A DNA stretch of 64,000 nt from Parvibaculum sp. (lineage in GTDB: Bacteria; Pseudomonadota; Alphaproteobacteria; Parvibaculales; Parvibaculaceae): contig NZ_JAHBYN010000001.1 of assembly GCF_019635935.1 (NCBI RefSeq), positions 3,253,532-3,317,531 of the forward strand, read 5' to 3'. The notes beneath the pieces were generated by a model. That model did not search any database. It saw only the letters and a list, made by a program, of their open reading frames with translations, and was not told the origin of the DNA. Positions 9,867 to 21,030 of the stretch are shown one piece after another (the first letter of the stretch is position 1; every line of letters starts with the position of its first letter). The position numbers and the translations under genes were made by a program.

Positions 9867-11213
9867 TCAGCTCTCCCAGCCGCCGCCCAGCGCCACGAAA
9901 AGGTCGACGGCCGAGCTGTAGCGGTTGAGCCGCGCCTGCGCGGCGCTGTCCCGCGCCGACAGCCAGGCGCGCTGTGCGTCGAGCACCGACAAGAGGTCGC
10001 TGGCCCCCGCCCGGTAGCGCGCTTCGGAAAGATCATAGGCCCGCCGTGCCTCGGCCGCCGCCGAAGTCAGCAGCGCCTCGCGCCGTGCATTGGCATCGGC
10101 GCTCGCCAGTGCATCCTCGACTTCCCCGAATGACGTCAGCACGGCTTTCTGGTAATTCGCCGCCAGTTCCGCCTGCCGTCCCTTGGCCGATTGCAGATTG
10201 CCTTCCAGCGACCCGCCCGAAAAAATCGGCGCCAGCAGCGAGGCGGCAAGTGAAGTCGCGGTCTCGGCCGGCGCAGCGGTCGCAAAGCTGCGCGTCGCCG
10301 AAGCCGAAATATCGAGGCTCGGGAAAAACGCCGCCCGCGCCGCGCCGATATCGGCATTGGCCGCGATGAGTTGCGCTTCGGCGCGGCGTATGTCGGGCCG
10401 CCGTTCCAGCAGCGCCGCCGGTTGCCCGGTGGCGATGTCGGGCAAAGCCAGATGCGCGGTGCTGTCGCCCGCCACCGCAAAACCCTGCGGTGCCCGCCCC
10501 AGCAATATCGCCAGGGCATGTTGATTGGCGGCGACGTCGCGCTCAAGCGGCGGAATCCCCGCTTCGATATTGGCGATGTTGTTGCGCTGCTGTGCGATGT
10601 CGAGCGCCGAGGTGCTACCCGCGTTGTAACGCGCTTCGGCGATCCGGTAGGTCTCGCGCGCGGCCGTCAAGGATTCCTCGGCAATCGCCAAGCGGTCCTT
10701 GGCATTCAGAATGTTGAAATAGGTGACCGCCACCTGCGACTGCACCATCAGCAGCGTCGCATCGCGGTCGAAGACGGTGGCATCGAGCGACGAGCGCGCG
10801 GCGTCGGCTTGCGCCCGGTAGCGGCCCCAGAGGTCGAGTGCATAACTCGCCGTGAGGCCGATGCTGGCGCTCTCGCGCGACGGTCCGCCATCGATGGCCC
10901 GGCTGGCGCCGCTGCCGCTGCCCGACACATTCGGCAGAAGCGACGCGCCGCTCGCGCGCAACGCGCCTTGCGATTGTTCGATCCGCGCCAGCGCCGACAC
11001 GATATCGAGATTGGCCGCCAGCGCCGCCGTCATCAATGCGTCGAGTTCCGCATCGCCAAAATTCCGCCACCACGCGGCGTCCGCCGCCCGCGCGCCCTCC
11101 GCCTCCGCCACGCTCCACGCCGCCGGCATCTCGACCGCCGGCCGCTCATAATCCGGCACCATCGAACAGGCCGTCAGCAGGATCGCCAGGGAAACTGAAA
11201 ATGGAACCTTCAT
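9867..11213 (-). CDS. Outer-membrane efflux lipoprotein (NodT/OMF family)
   Basis: About 448-residue TolC-like outer membrane factor. The N-terminus is a lipoprotein signal with lipobox LTAC (Cys near residue 16 from ATG 11213), so it is probably lipid-anchored in the outer membrane. Two OEP repeats of coiled-coil alpha-helix are visible as long Ala/Glu/Arg-rich stretches, with the NodT-type VPDYERPAVEMPAAW opening. AGGTGG lies 6 bases before ATG 11213; a GTG at 11222 is the other option. Third gene of macA-macB-OMF, starting only 9 bases after the macB stop, and supplies the exit duct for that pump. Confidence 0.93.
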   Translation of the reverse strand: MKVPFSVSLAILLTACSMVPDYERPAVEMPAAWSVAEAEGARAADAAWWRNFGDAELDALMTAALAANLDIVSALARIEQSQGALRASGASLLPNVSGSGSGASRAIDGGPSRESASIGLTASYALDLWGRYRAQADAARSSLDATVFDRDATLLMVQSQVAVTYFNILNAKDRLAIAEESLTAARETYRIAEARYNAGSTSALDIAQQRNNIANIEAGIPPLERDVAANQHALAILLGRAPQGFAVAGDSTAHLALPDIATGQPAALLERRPDIRRAEAQLIAANADIGAARAAFFPSLDISASATRSFATAAPAETATSLAASLLAPIFSGGSLEGNLQSAKGRQAELAANYQKAVLTSFGEVEDALASADANARREALLTSAAAEARRAYDLSEARYRAGASDLLSVLDAQRAWLSARDSAAQARLNRYSSAVDLFVALGGGWES

Positions 11214-11222
11214 CGCCGCCAC

Positions 11223-13162
<1,940 letters not shown>

Positions 13163-13166
<4 letters not shown>

Positions 13167-14425
13167 AGGAATGGCCCTCCGAAGCGCCGCGTACCGCCGC
13201 CGCGCGCCGCCGCCTCGCCGGTGCCGACCACCACTTCCTCGCCCGGTTCGAGACCGGAAAGGACTTCGGCCGAAATCCGGCTGGCGATCCCCGTCTCCAC
13301 GCGCCGCGTTTCCGTTCCGCGCGCCGTCACCACGGTGACGTTGTGCACGTTTGCGCCTTCGCCGCGAACGGGTCTCAGCGCCGCCACCGGCACCGTCGTC
13401 ACGCCGCGCGCCTCGCCCAGCAGGAAGAAGACCTGCGCCGTCATCTCGCTCATCAGCAACCGGTCGCTGTTGTCGACATCGATCAGCACTTTGTAGAGCA
13501 CGACGTCGTTGAGCACGTCGGGCGTCGGCAGTATCTGCCGGACCGAGGATTCCCATCGATTGTCGGGATGGCCGAGTGTCGTGAAATAGACCGGCATGCC
13601 GGCATGCAGCTTGCCGATATCGGCTTCCGCCACCTGCGCCTTGACGGTCATCGTTTCGAGATCGGCAATCTGCAACACGACCGGCGCCACCTGAGTCGCG
13701 TTGAGTGTCTGCCCCTTGACCGCCGGCTGGGCGACGACGGTGCCGTCGATCGGCGCATGGATGCGCGCATAGCCGAGACTGGTCTCGCCGCCTTCGACGG
13801 TCGAACGCTGTTGTTCGATCTGCGCCTTGATCGAACCGATCGACGCCCTCAGCGTCTTCACCTGCGTCTCGCTGGTGTCGAGTTCGTTGCGGCTCACCGC
13901 GTCGATCTTGGCAAGATCGAGATTGCGCGCATATTGCCGTTGCGCCAGCACAAGCTCGGCCTCGCGCCCGGCAAGCTGCGATTCGAGATCGCTGAGCCGC
14001 GCGCGCGCCGCCTGCACCTCCGTCTCATAGATCTTGGCGTCGATCTCGGCCAGCAGATCGCCCGCCTTCACCTCGTCGCCGATCTCGACATGCACGTCCT
14101 TGAGCTGGCCGGAAACCTGCGCGCCGACATCGACCTGGTTCTTGGGTTGGATCGAGCCGAGTGCCGTCACCGTCTGCTCGACATCGCCGATCGTCACCGG
14201 CTGCGTTCGGTAGGTCTCGGTTTCGCCGCCGCTCAGCGACGACCAGAGGATTGCCGCCGCGATCAGCGCCGCCGCTGCAACGGCCGTCCGTCGCGTACCG
14301 GCGCCAAGCGCACGCCAGCGCGCGGTTGCGGGCGCCAGCGCCGCCATCGCCCGCTTCCACAATCCCGTTGCCGCCGCGCCGCCGTCGTAGCCCATTGCCG
14401 GTCCGTCCGCTTCATTGTCTGACAA
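13163..14425 (-). CDS. macA: MacA-like periplasmic adaptor (HlyD/RND adaptor family)
   Basis: 420-residue membrane-fusion protein. It has an N-terminal cytoplasmic tail, a single transmembrane segment (about residues 47-62), a biotinyl-lipoyl half-motif (VGAQVSGQLKDV), a long alpha-helical hairpin rich in Glu/Gln/Arg (about 120-190), the second lipoyl half (ARIHAPIDGTVV), then beta-barrel and membrane-proximal domains. The tail before the membrane helix is longer than in E. coli MacA. First gene of the macAB-OMF operon, overlapping macB by 4 bases. Its divergent region to the right holds only about 50 bases before the next gene. Confidence 0.92.
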
Positions 14426-14475
14426 GCATACTAAACGGGCTGGACGCGCGATTCCGTCGCGGAAATCCGCGGTTT

Positions 14476-15474
14476 TCAGTCGAGCCGCACCATGCGCTTG
14501 CCGACATTGTCGCCCGCCAGCAGCCCGACCAGCGCCTGCGGCGTGTTTTCGAGCCCCTGCATGATGTCTTCCTTGACCTTCAGCTTGCCCGAGGCGACCC
14601 AGCCCTGCAGCTCTTCGAGCGCCTTTTCGTGCCGGTCCTGATAATCCATCACGATGAAGCCGCGCATCGTCAGCCGCTTGACGACGATGAGACCCGGAAT
14701 GCCGCGCGGCCCATGCGCCGGCGCCGCGCCGTCATATTGCGACACCGCCCCGCAACAGGCGATGCGGCCGAAATTGTTCATGCCGAAAAGGCAGGCCTCC
14801 AGAATGTCGCCACCGACATTGTCGAAATAGACGTCGATGCCCTTCGGTGCCGCCGCCCTCAGCGCCTTGCCCACGGGCGCTGCCTTGTAGTCGATCGCAT
14901 GGTCGAAGCCGAGTTCGTCGGTCAGCAGCTTGCACTTCGAAGCGCCGCCCGCGATGCCGATGACGTTGCAGCCCTTGATCTTGGCGATCTGCCCGACAAT
15001 CGACCCGACCGATCCCGCCGCCGCCGACACCACCACCGTTTCGCCCGCCTTCGGCTGGCCGATGTCGAGCAGCCCGAAATAGGCCGTCAGCCCCGCAATG
15101 CCGTAAACGCTGAGGAGATGCGACAAGGGTTCGAGCTTCGGCAGCTTGTTGACGGTCTTCGCCTTCAGCGCCGCATATTCCTGCCAGCCCGTATCGCCGA
15201 ACACGAGGTCGCCCTTGGCAAAGCCCGGCGCCTTCGATTCGATCACCTCCGACACCGAACCGCCCGCCATCACCGTCCCGGCCTCCACCGCCGCCCGGTA
15301 GGTCGCGCCCTGCATCCAGGCCCGGTTGGCCGCGTCCAGCGATATGAGCCGCGTCTTCACCAGCACCTCGCCGTCCTGCGGCACGGGCACCGTGCCCTCA
15401 TGCAGCCGGAAATGGCTGGTCGCGAGCTTGCCGCTGGGGTTTTCGGTCAGCAGAATCTGGCGGTTGACGGTCAT
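14476..15474 (-). CDS. NADP-dependent medium-chain oxidoreductase, paralog 3
   Basis: Third PTGR/CurA-like reductase, 332 residues. Cofactor loop AAAGSVGSIVGQIAK and DVYFDNVGGDILEA match the two paralogs at 7.7-9.7 kb, but the N-terminus (LLTENPSGKLATSHF) and the ANRAWMQG segment differ, so it is an older paralog rather than a fresh duplicate. A GGGAGGA ribosome site precedes the ATG at 15474. An operator-like palindrome lies about 90 bases upstream (15561-15576). Probably reduces enone or quinone electrophiles; substrate unknown. Confidence 0.9.
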   Translation of the reverse strand: MTVNRQILLTENPSGKLATSHFRLHEGTVPVPQDGEVLVKTRLISLDAANRAWMQGATYRAAVEAGTVMAGGSVSEVIESKAPGFAKGDLVFGDTGWQEYAALKAKTVNKLPKLEPLSHLLSVYGIAGLTAYFGLLDIGQPKAGETVVVSAAAGSVGSIVGQIAKIKGCNVIGIAGGASKCKLLTDELGFDHAIDYKAAPVGKALRAAAPKGIDVYFDNVGGDILEACLFGMNNFGRIACCGAVSQYDGAAPAHGPRGIPGLIVVKRLTMRGFIVMDYQDRHEKALEELQGWVASGKLKVKEDIMQGLENTPQALVGLLAGDNVGKRMVRLD

Positions 15475-15560
15475 GGATGGTCCTCCCTTGGAAATAGCCT
15501 GTTGGCGGGCAGACTACCGCCGCGCCGCGCGCGGCGCACCCCGAAAGCCCGTTCATTGGC

Positions 15561-15576
15561 GTACTATTGTGAGTAC
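15561..15576. promoter_or_regulatory. Operator-like palindrome between reductase and nadE
   Basis: GTACT-ATTGTG-AGTAC, 5-bp perfect arms with a 6-base centre, in the divergent region between the reductase (start 15474, minus) and nadE (start 15649, plus). The right ten bases TTGTGAGTAC recur at 28759-28768 before a second reductase gene. The TACT...AGTA form resembles boxes bound by HxlR-family quinone/electrophile sensors such as YodB. Assignment to a regulator is inference. Confidence 0.45.
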
Positions 15577-15648
15577 GTCCCTCAACCGCTAGAAACACCC
15601 ATCCCGGCCCCCATATATCGGCCTCAAGTCCCGGATTTCCGCGCCCCC

Positions 15649-17313
15649 ATGACCGACAAGCTCCGCATTGCGCTCGCCCAGCTGAACCCCGTCGTCGGCG
15701 ACATCGCGGGCAATGTCGAAAAGGCCGTGGCCGCCCGCCGCGAAGCCGCGCTGGCGGGCGCCGATCTCATCATCTTCTCCGAGCTGTTCCTGAGCGGCTA
15801 CCCGCCCGAGGATCTGGTGCTGAAGCCGGCCTTCCAGCGCGCCGCCATGGCCGCCGCCGCCGAGCTTGCCCGCCACACCGCCGATGGCGGCCCGGCCATG
15901 CTCATCGGCACCCCCTGGGTCGAAGGCGGCAAGCTCCACAACGCGGTCCTTCATCTCGACAAGGGCGAGATCAAGGGCCACCGCTTCAAGGTCCACCTGC
16001 CCAACTATTCCGTCTTCGACGAACCGCGCGTTTTCGCCGGCGGCCAGATGCCGGGCCCCTTCGACATTCGCGGCGTCCGCGTCGGCGTCCCCATCTGCGA
16101 AGACATCTGGTATCCGGATGTCGTCGAATGTCTGGAGGAATCCGGCGCCGAACTGTTGCTGGTTCCCAACGGCTCGCCCTTCGACTTCAACAAGTTCGAT
16201 GCCCGCATGCAGCTCGTCCTCAGCCGCATCCGCGAAAGCGGCCTGCCGATGGCCTATGTCAACCAGCTTGGCGGTCAGGACGAACTTGTGTTCGACGGCG
16301 CGAGCTTCGTCCTCAACGCCGATTTCTCGCTCGCCCTGCAGATGCCGGCATGGGAAGAAAAAATCGCGATTACCGATTGGTCGCGCACCGACAAGGGTTG
16401 GGTCTGCGCGCCTGGCGAAAAAGCATTGGTGGAGGAGGGCGACGAGGCGCTCTATCTCGCCGTCGTTCAGGGCCTGCGCGACTATGTAACGAAAAACCGT
16501 TTTCCCGGCGTCGTGCTCGGCCTCTCGGGCGGCATCGACAGCGCGCTTGTCGCCGCCATCGCGGTCGATGCGCTGGGCGCCGAAAACGTCCACTGCGTCA
16601 TGCTGCCTTATCGCTATACCTCGTCGGAAAGCCTGACCGACGCCGAGGCTTGCGCGAAGCTTCTCGGCACCCGCTACGACGTCGTCCCCATCGAAGCCCC
16701 GGTCGCCGGTTTCACATCGGCGCTCGAAAAACTTTTCGAGGGCACGCAGTCCGGCACGACAGAAGAAAACCTCCAGTCGCGCACCCGCGGCGTCATCCTG
16801 ATGGCGATATCCAACAAGTTCGGTTCGATGCTGCTCACCACCGGCAACAAGTCGGAAGTCTCGGCCGGCTACGCGACGATCTATGGCGACATGAACGGCG
16901 GCTTCAATCCGATCAAGGATCTCTACAAGTCGCGCGTCTTCCGTCTCGCGCAGTGGCGCAACGAGAACATGCCGAAAGGCTGCATCGGTCCGAAGGGCAG
17001 GGTGATCCCCGAACGCATCATCACGCGGCCGCCGTCGGCCGAACTGCGCCCCGACCAGAAGGACGAGGATTCGCTGCCGCCCTACGACGTGCTCGACGAC
17101 ATTCTCCATTGCCTGATCGAGGAAGAAATGTCGGCCCGCGAAATCGTCGCGCGCGGCCACGACCGCGATCTGGTCAAGCGCGTCCAGCATCTTCTCTACA
17201 TCTCCGAATACAAGCGCCGCCAGGCCGCGCCGGGCGTGAAAGTCACGACGCGCAATTTCGGCCGCGACCGCCGCTACCCGATCGTCAACGGCTTCCGGGA
17301 CGTGGACCTGTGA
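15649..17313 (+). CDS. nadE: Glutamine-dependent NAD+ synthetase
   Basis: Final step of NAD synthesis, amidating deamido-NAD with glutamine and ATP. About 554 residues in two domains. The N-terminal nitrilase-type glutaminase has its triad visible: E45 in FSELFLSG, Lys in KVHLPNY (about 110), Cys in GVPICEDIW (about 149). The C-terminal synthetase has the SGGIDSA P-loop near residue 292 and TTGNKSE. ATG 15649 matches the family start ([13 protein letters not shown]). A much longer open frame continues upstream to 14161 but is antisense to the reductase and not real. Confidence 0.97.
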   Translation: MTDKLRIALAQLNPVVGDIAGNVEKAVAARREAALAGADLIIFSELFLSGYPPEDLVLKPAFQRAAMAAAAELARHTADGGPAMLIGTPWVEGGKLHNAVLHLDKGEIKGHRFKVHLPNYSVFDEPRVFAGGQMPGPFDIRGVRVGVPICEDIWYPDVVECLEESGAELLLVPNGSPFDFNKFDARMQLVLSRIRESGLPMAYVNQLGGQDELVFDGASFVLNADFSLALQMPAWEEKIAITDWSRTDKGWVCAPGEKALVEEGDEALYLAVVQGLRDYVTKNRFPGVVLGLSGGIDSALVAAIAVDALGAENVHCVMLPYRYTSSESLTDAEACAKLLGTRYDVVPIEAPVAGFTSALEKLFEGTQSGTTEENLQSRTRGVILMAISNKFGSMLLTTGNKSEVSAGYATIYGDMNGGFNPIKDLYKSRVFRLAQWRNENMPKGCIGPKGRVIPERIITRPPSAELRPDQKDEDSLPPYDVLDDILHCLIEEEMSAREIVARGHDRDLVKRVQHLLYISEYKRRQAAPGVKVTTRNFGRDRRYPIVNGFRDVDL

Positions 17314-17340
17314 TCGGGAGTGTGGCGCGCGCGGGCGACT

Positions 17341-17497
17341 TAACCTCCCCCTTGAGGGGAGGTCGGGAAATTCGCGGCACGCGGATTTCCCGGGTGGGGG
17401 GAAGTGCGCTCCCGCATATGCCGTGCAGCCTTTTTTGCCTCCGCGCCCCCCACCCGAACGGCGATGCCGTTCGACCTCCCCGCGAGGGGGAGGTAAG
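17341..17497. repeat. Modular palindromic intergenic element
   Basis: About 157 bases between nadE and gltX made of nested hairpins. The outer parts are inverted copies of each other. Left: CCTCCCC/GGGGAGG hairpin (17344-17362), a hairpin with GGGAAAT and ATTTCCC ends (17365-17391), then GGGTGGGGGG (17392-17401). Right: CCCCCCACCC (17446-17455), GAACGGC/GCCGTTC hairpin (17456-17472), then CCTCCCC/GGGGAGG again (17475-17493). The 10-bp inner arms are perfect complements around a 44-base core. It looks like a REP/MITE-type dispersed element; only one copy is in this window. Confidence 0.8.
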
Positions 17498-17536
17498 AGT
17501 CGGGACAATGTCTCTCGCAACCCCTCGGGTACGCAG

Positions 17537-18892
17537 ATGACCGCCCCCTCGACCGTTACCGTCCGCTTCGCGCCGTCGCCGACCGGCCGTCTGCATGTCG
17601 GCAATGCCCGCGCGGCACTGTTCAACTGGCTCTTTGCGAAGAAGTCCGGCGGCAAATTCATGCTGCGGATGGACGACACCGACGACGAACGTTCGACCGC
17701 GGAATTCGCCGCCGGCATCGAAGCCGACATGGCATGGCTCGGTCTCTCCCACGACATCTTCGCCCGCCAGTCCGAACGCCTCGCCACCTATGAAGCCGCC
17801 GCCGCGAAGCTGAAAGCCGAAGGCCGCCTCTATCCGGCCTACGAATCCGCGATGGAGCTCGACCGCAAGCGCAAGCGCCAGATGGCGCGCGGGCTTCCCC
17901 CCGTCTACGACCGCGCCGCGCTGAACCTCACCCCCGAAGACCGCGCGAAGCTCGAAGCCGGAGGCCGCAAGCCCCATTGGCGCTTCAAGCTCGAACAGGT
18001 TCACACCGCCTTCGACGATCTGATCCAGGGTCATGTCGAGGTCGATGGCGCCTCGCTGTCCGACCCGGTGCTGATCCGCGAGGACGGCCGCTTCCTCTAC
18101 ACGCTGCCGAGCGTCGTCGACGACATCGACTTCGCGATCACCCATGTCATCCGCGGGTCGGACCACATCACCAACACCGGCGTCCAGATCCAGTTGATCC
18201 GCGCGCTGGGTGCGGAGCCTCCCGCCTATGCGCATTACTCGCTGCTGAACGGACCGGAAGGAAAGCCGCTGTCGAAGCGCGAGGACGCCGCGCGTTTCTC
18301 GCTCGCGGCGCTGCGCGAGGCGGGCTATGAGCCGATGGCGCTCAATTCGCTGCTCGCCCGCCTCGGCACGCCCGATCCCGTCGAGGCCTGCCTGTCGCTC
18401 GCCACGCTGGCCGAAACATTCGACATCGCCCGCCTCGGCCGCGCCGACATCCGCTTCGACCCCGCCGACCTCGCCCGCGTCAACGCTGCGATCCTGCACC
18501 TGATGCCCTATGCTGATGCGAAGCCCCGCCTCGCCGCGCTTGGCTGCGATCTTGGGCCGGATTTCTGGAATGCGGTGCGCCCCAATCTCGCGCTCTTCGC
18601 CGAGGCGGCCGATTGGGCCCGCATCGTCGAAGGCCCGCTCGCCCCGGTCATCGAGGACGCCGATTTCGCCGCCGCCGCCGCCGCCGCCCTGCCGCCCGAG
18701 CCGTGGGACGAGGCAACCTGGGCCCTCTGGACCGATGCCGTGAAGGCCGCCACCGGTGCCAAGGGCAAGGCGCTTTTCATGCCGCTCCGCCTCGCGCTCA
18801 CCGGCCGCCCGCATGGACCGGAACTGAAAAACCTGCTACCTCTCATCGGACGGAAACGGGCAGACGCCCGGCTCCGCGGCTTAACGGATTGA
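17537..18892 (+). CDS. gltX: Glutamyl-tRNA synthetase
   Basis: Class I aminoacyl-tRNA synthetase charging tRNA-Glu (and tRNA-Gln in bacteria using the amidotransferase route). About 451 residues, slightly short, as in the second GltX copy of many alphaproteobacteria. The HIGH-type signature is [12 protein letters not shown] (about 10-21), followed by [12 protein letters not shown] where most GluRS have L-R-x-E-D-T-D. The KMSKS equivalent is LSKRED (about 245). ATG at 17537 gives the family start; in-frame translation upstream runs through the palindromic element and is discarded. Whether it is discriminating or tRNA-Gln-specific cannot be read here. Confidence 0.93.
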   Translation: MTAPSTVTVRFAPSPTGRLHVGNARAALFNWLFAKKSGGKFMLRMDDTDDERSTAEFAAGIEADMAWLGLSHDIFARQSERLATYEAAAAKLKAEGRLYPAYESAMELDRKRKRQMARGLPPVYDRAALNLTPEDRAKLEAGGRKPHWRFKLEQVHTAFDDLIQGHVEVDGASLSDPVLIREDGRFLYTLPSVVDDIDFAITHVIRGSDHITNTGVQIQLIRALGAEPPAYAHYSLLNGPEGKPLSKREDAARFSLAALREAGYEPMALNSLLARLGTPDPVEACLSLATLAETFDIARLGRADIRFDPADLARVNAAILHLMPYADAKPRLAALGCDLGPDFWNAVRPNLALFAEAADWARIVEGPLAPVIEDADFAAAAAAALPPEPWDEATWALWTDAVKAATGAKGKALFMPLRLALTGRPHGPELKNLLPLIGRKRADARLRGLTD

Positions 18893-18908
18893 TTTCGTTA
18901 AGGTTTTT
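18880..18908 (+). terminator. Intrinsic terminator overlapping the gltX stop
   Basis: Perfect 7-bp stem CTTAACG (18880-18886) and CGTTAAG (18896-18902) with a 9-base loop that contains the gltX stop codon, followed by GTTTTT (18903-18908). Short and AT-containing, so only moderately strong. It would separate gltX from the cimA leader. Confidence 0.55.
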
Positions 18909-18935
18909 GTAACGGCACCCAACGAGGATACCGGC

Positions 18936-18983
18936 ATGAACCCGGCACTCCCGATCATCCAGGGTCTGATTATTAGCGGCTGA
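18936..18983 (+). CDS. Ile/Leu-rich leader peptide upstream of cimA
   Basis: A 15-codon ORF reading MNPALPIIQGLIISG, with four Ile and two Leu codons, preceded by GAGGA 6 bases before its ATG. It ends 116 bases before the citramalate synthase start. Citramalate synthase feeds isoleucine synthesis, so Ile-codon stalling is the obvious control logic. Its last codons and stop sit in a hairpin (GCGGC at 18976-18980 with GCCGC just downstream). A second hairpin, GGTGGC-AGAA-GTCACC, lies farther on inside a longer GGCCGG/CCGGCC pairing. Too short for routine gene calling; translation is not proven. Confidence 0.65.
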   Translation: MNPALPIIQGLIISG

Positions 18984-19099
18984 TTTTTATCCGCCGCCGC
19001 CGTACAAACACGCCTGCAAACATTGTGGAACACGGACCGGCCGGTGGCAGAAGTCACCCGATTCCGGCCATTTGCGCCTCCACGATGCGGAACCGAACC
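18936..19099 (+). promoter_or_regulatory. Putative ribosome-mediated attenuator of cimA
   Basis: Leader region between gltX and cimA containing the Ile/Leu-rich leader ORF and two candidate hairpins: one across the leader stop codon, and one formed by GGCCGG...CCGGCC with an inner GGTGGC-AGAA-GTCACC stem (about 19035-19070). I see no long U-tract after the second hairpin, so control could act on Rho or on translation rather than by a textbook terminator. Class known: branched-chain amino acid leader attenuation. Confidence 0.5.
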
Positions 19100-20731
19100 A
19101 TGAGCAAGACCAGCAAGACCCGCCTCTACCTCTTCGACACCACGCTGCGCGACGGCGCGCAGACGACCGGCGTCGATTTCAGCGTCGAGGACAAGCGCCT
19201 GATCGCAACCCTGCTGGACGAGCTCGGCCTCGACTACATCGAAGGCGGCTATCCGGGCGCCAACCCCACCGACACCGCCTTCTTCGGCGACCCGCCGAAG
19301 CTTTCCCGCGCGAAATTCACCGCCTTCGGCATGACCAAACGCGCCGGCCGCTCGGCGTCGAACGATCCGGGCCTCGCCGCCGTGCTCGACGCCGACACCG
19401 CCGCCGTCTGCCTGGTCGCCAAGAGCTGGGACTTTCATGTGAAAGTCGCGCTCGGCATCACCAACGACGAAAATCTCGAAAGCATCGACGAAAGCGTCAA
19501 GGCCGTCGCCGCGAAAGGCCGCGAGCCGATGATCGACTGCGAACATTTCTTCGACGGCTACAAGGCCAACCGCGAATTCGCGCTCGCCTGCGTCCGCACC
19601 ACGCTCGACGCCGGCGCCCGTTGGGCCGTCCTCTGCGACACCAATGGCGGCACGCTGCCCGACGAGGTTGAGCTCATCGTCGGCGAAGTGATCGCATCCG
19701 GCGTCCCCGGCGACAGGCTCGGCATCCACGCCCACAACGACACCGAAAACGCGGTCGCGAATTCGCTGGCCGCCATCCGCGCCGGCGTGCGTCAGGTGCA
19801 GGGCACGTTGAACGGCCTCGGCGAGCGCTGCGGCAACGCCAACATGGTCTCGCTGATCCCGACCCTGCTGCTGAAACCTCTTTATGCGGATCGTTTCGAG
19901 ATCGGCGTCACGCCCGAGCGCCTGAAAAGCCTCGTTCATGTCTCGCGCACGCTCGATGAAATCCTCAACCGCGCGCCAAACCGCTACGCCCCTTACGTCG
20001 GCGAAAGCGCCTTCGCCTCCAAGGCCGGCATCCATGTTTCGGCGATCATGAAGGACCCGAAGACCTATGAGCATGTGCCGCCCGAAAGCGTCGGCAACAA
20101 GCGCAAGATCGCGGTCTCCGATCAGGCCGGCAAATCGAACATCCTGGCGCGTCTCGAAGAGGCGGGCATCGCCGCCGATCCCGCCGACCGCCGCCTCGGC
20201 CGTCTGCTCGACGAGGTGAAGGAGCGCGAATTCCTCGGCTATTCCTATGACGGCGCCGAAGCCTCGTTCGAATTGCTGGCGCGGCGCATCCTCGGCGAGG
20301 TGCCGGAATTTTTCGACGTGGAGTCGTTCCGCGTGCTGGTCGAACGCCGCTACAACGCCATCGGCGATCTGGTCACCGTTTCGGAAGCGACCGTGAAGGT
20401 CGTTGTCGACGGCGAGAAATACATCTCGGTCGGCGAGGGCGTCGGCCCCGTCAACGCGCTCGATCAGGCGCTCCGCAAGGACCTCGGCAAATACTCGCCC
20501 TTCATCGAGGATCTGCGGCTGGTGGATTTCAAGGTCCGCATCCTCACAAGCGGCACCGAAGCCGTCACCCGCGTGATGATCGAAAGCATGGACGGGCAGG
20601 GCAACCGCTGGTTCACCGTCGGCGTCTCGCCCAACATCGTCGATGCTTCCTTCCAGGCGCTCTCGGACTCGATCACCTGGAAACTGCTGCGCGACGGCGC
20701 CCCGGCAAGGGCAAACTTGCGCGGCGTGTAA
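19100..20731 (+). CDS. cimA: (R)-citramalate synthase
   Basis: HMGL-type acyltransferase with a C-terminal LeuA allosteric domain, about 543 residues. It condenses acetyl-CoA and pyruvate to citramalate, the threonine-independent entry to isoleucine. Seen: LFDTTLRDGAQT metal/catalytic motif near residues 10-20, HAHNDTENAVAN, and GTLNGLGERCGNANM typical of the isopropylmalate/citramalate synthase family. The DGAQTTGVDFSVEDK stretch and length favour the CimA (TIGR00977) branch over LeuA. Start at ATG 19100 or, less likely, 19085. Transcribed alone behind a leader peptide ORF; regulation by isoleucine is inferred. Confidence 0.9.
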   Translation: MSKTSKTRLYLFDTTLRDGAQTTGVDFSVEDKRLIATLLDELGLDYIEGGYPGANPTDTAFFGDPPKLSRAKFTAFGMTKRAGRSASNDPGLAAVLDADTAAVCLVAKSWDFHVKVALGITNDENLESIDESVKAVAAKGREPMIDCEHFFDGYKANREFALACVRTTLDAGARWAVLCDTNGGTLPDEVELIVGEVIASGVPGDRLGIHAHNDTENAVANSLAAIRAGVRQVQGTLNGLGERCGNANMVSLIPTLLLKPLYADRFEIGVTPERLKSLVHVSRTLDEILNRAPNRYAPYVGESAFASKAGIHVSAIMKDPKTYEHVPPESVGNKRKIAVSDQAGKSNILARLEEAGIAADPADRRLGRLLDEVKEREFLGYSYDGAEASFELLARRILGEVPEFFDVESFRVLVERRYNAIGDLVTVSEATVKVVVDGEKYISVGEGVGPVNALDQALRKDLGKYSPFIEDLRLVDFKVRILTSGTEAVTRVMIESMDGQGNRWFTVGVSPNIVDASFQALSDSITWKLLRDGAPARANLRGV

Positions 20732-21030
20732 CGGGTCGCTGGGACCTGAGACGTGTCGGTAAGCGAACCAACAAAAAACTTCTTTTTGCTGCGGTTCATT
20801 GCCTGAGTCCGTTTTGCGATTCGACAAAAAGGGTCGTTAATGATCCCGGTGGTGACCCCCTCGGGGCGAGCCTGACGCCCGACACCTCCTGTCCGCTGAA
20901 TGACCGCTCGCTTCCGACGGTAACCTGTTAGCCCGACACGTCGCGTCGACATGGTTGTTCCATTTTCTCACTTTCGCGTCTACTGTTGGCACAGCCGGGC
21001 CACCGGCATTGAGAGGTCAAGAGGCACACT
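20732..21030. other. Intergenic gap before the lower-GC pair
   Basis: About 300 bases between cimA and the TylF-like gene. I find no plausible ORF with a ribosome site, no tRNA and no convincing terminator. The sequence changes here from very GC-rich to more AT-rich (for example the AACAAAAAACTTCTTTTTGC stretch near 20769), which fits an insertion boundary, but no direct repeat was found. Confidence 0.5.

Noticed and set aside
13167..13556. 130-residue N-terminal extension of MacB
   Set aside because: Reads the macA 3' end in a wrong frame; GTG 13166 overlaps the macA stop and gives standard MacB length.
14161..15648. 496-residue N-terminal extension of NadE
   Set aside because: Runs antisense over the reductase gene, and the conserved NadE sequence begins at ATG 15649.
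20732..21030. tRNA attachment site for the lower-GC pair
   Set aside because: No cloverleaf-like sequence or direct repeat could be found on either side.
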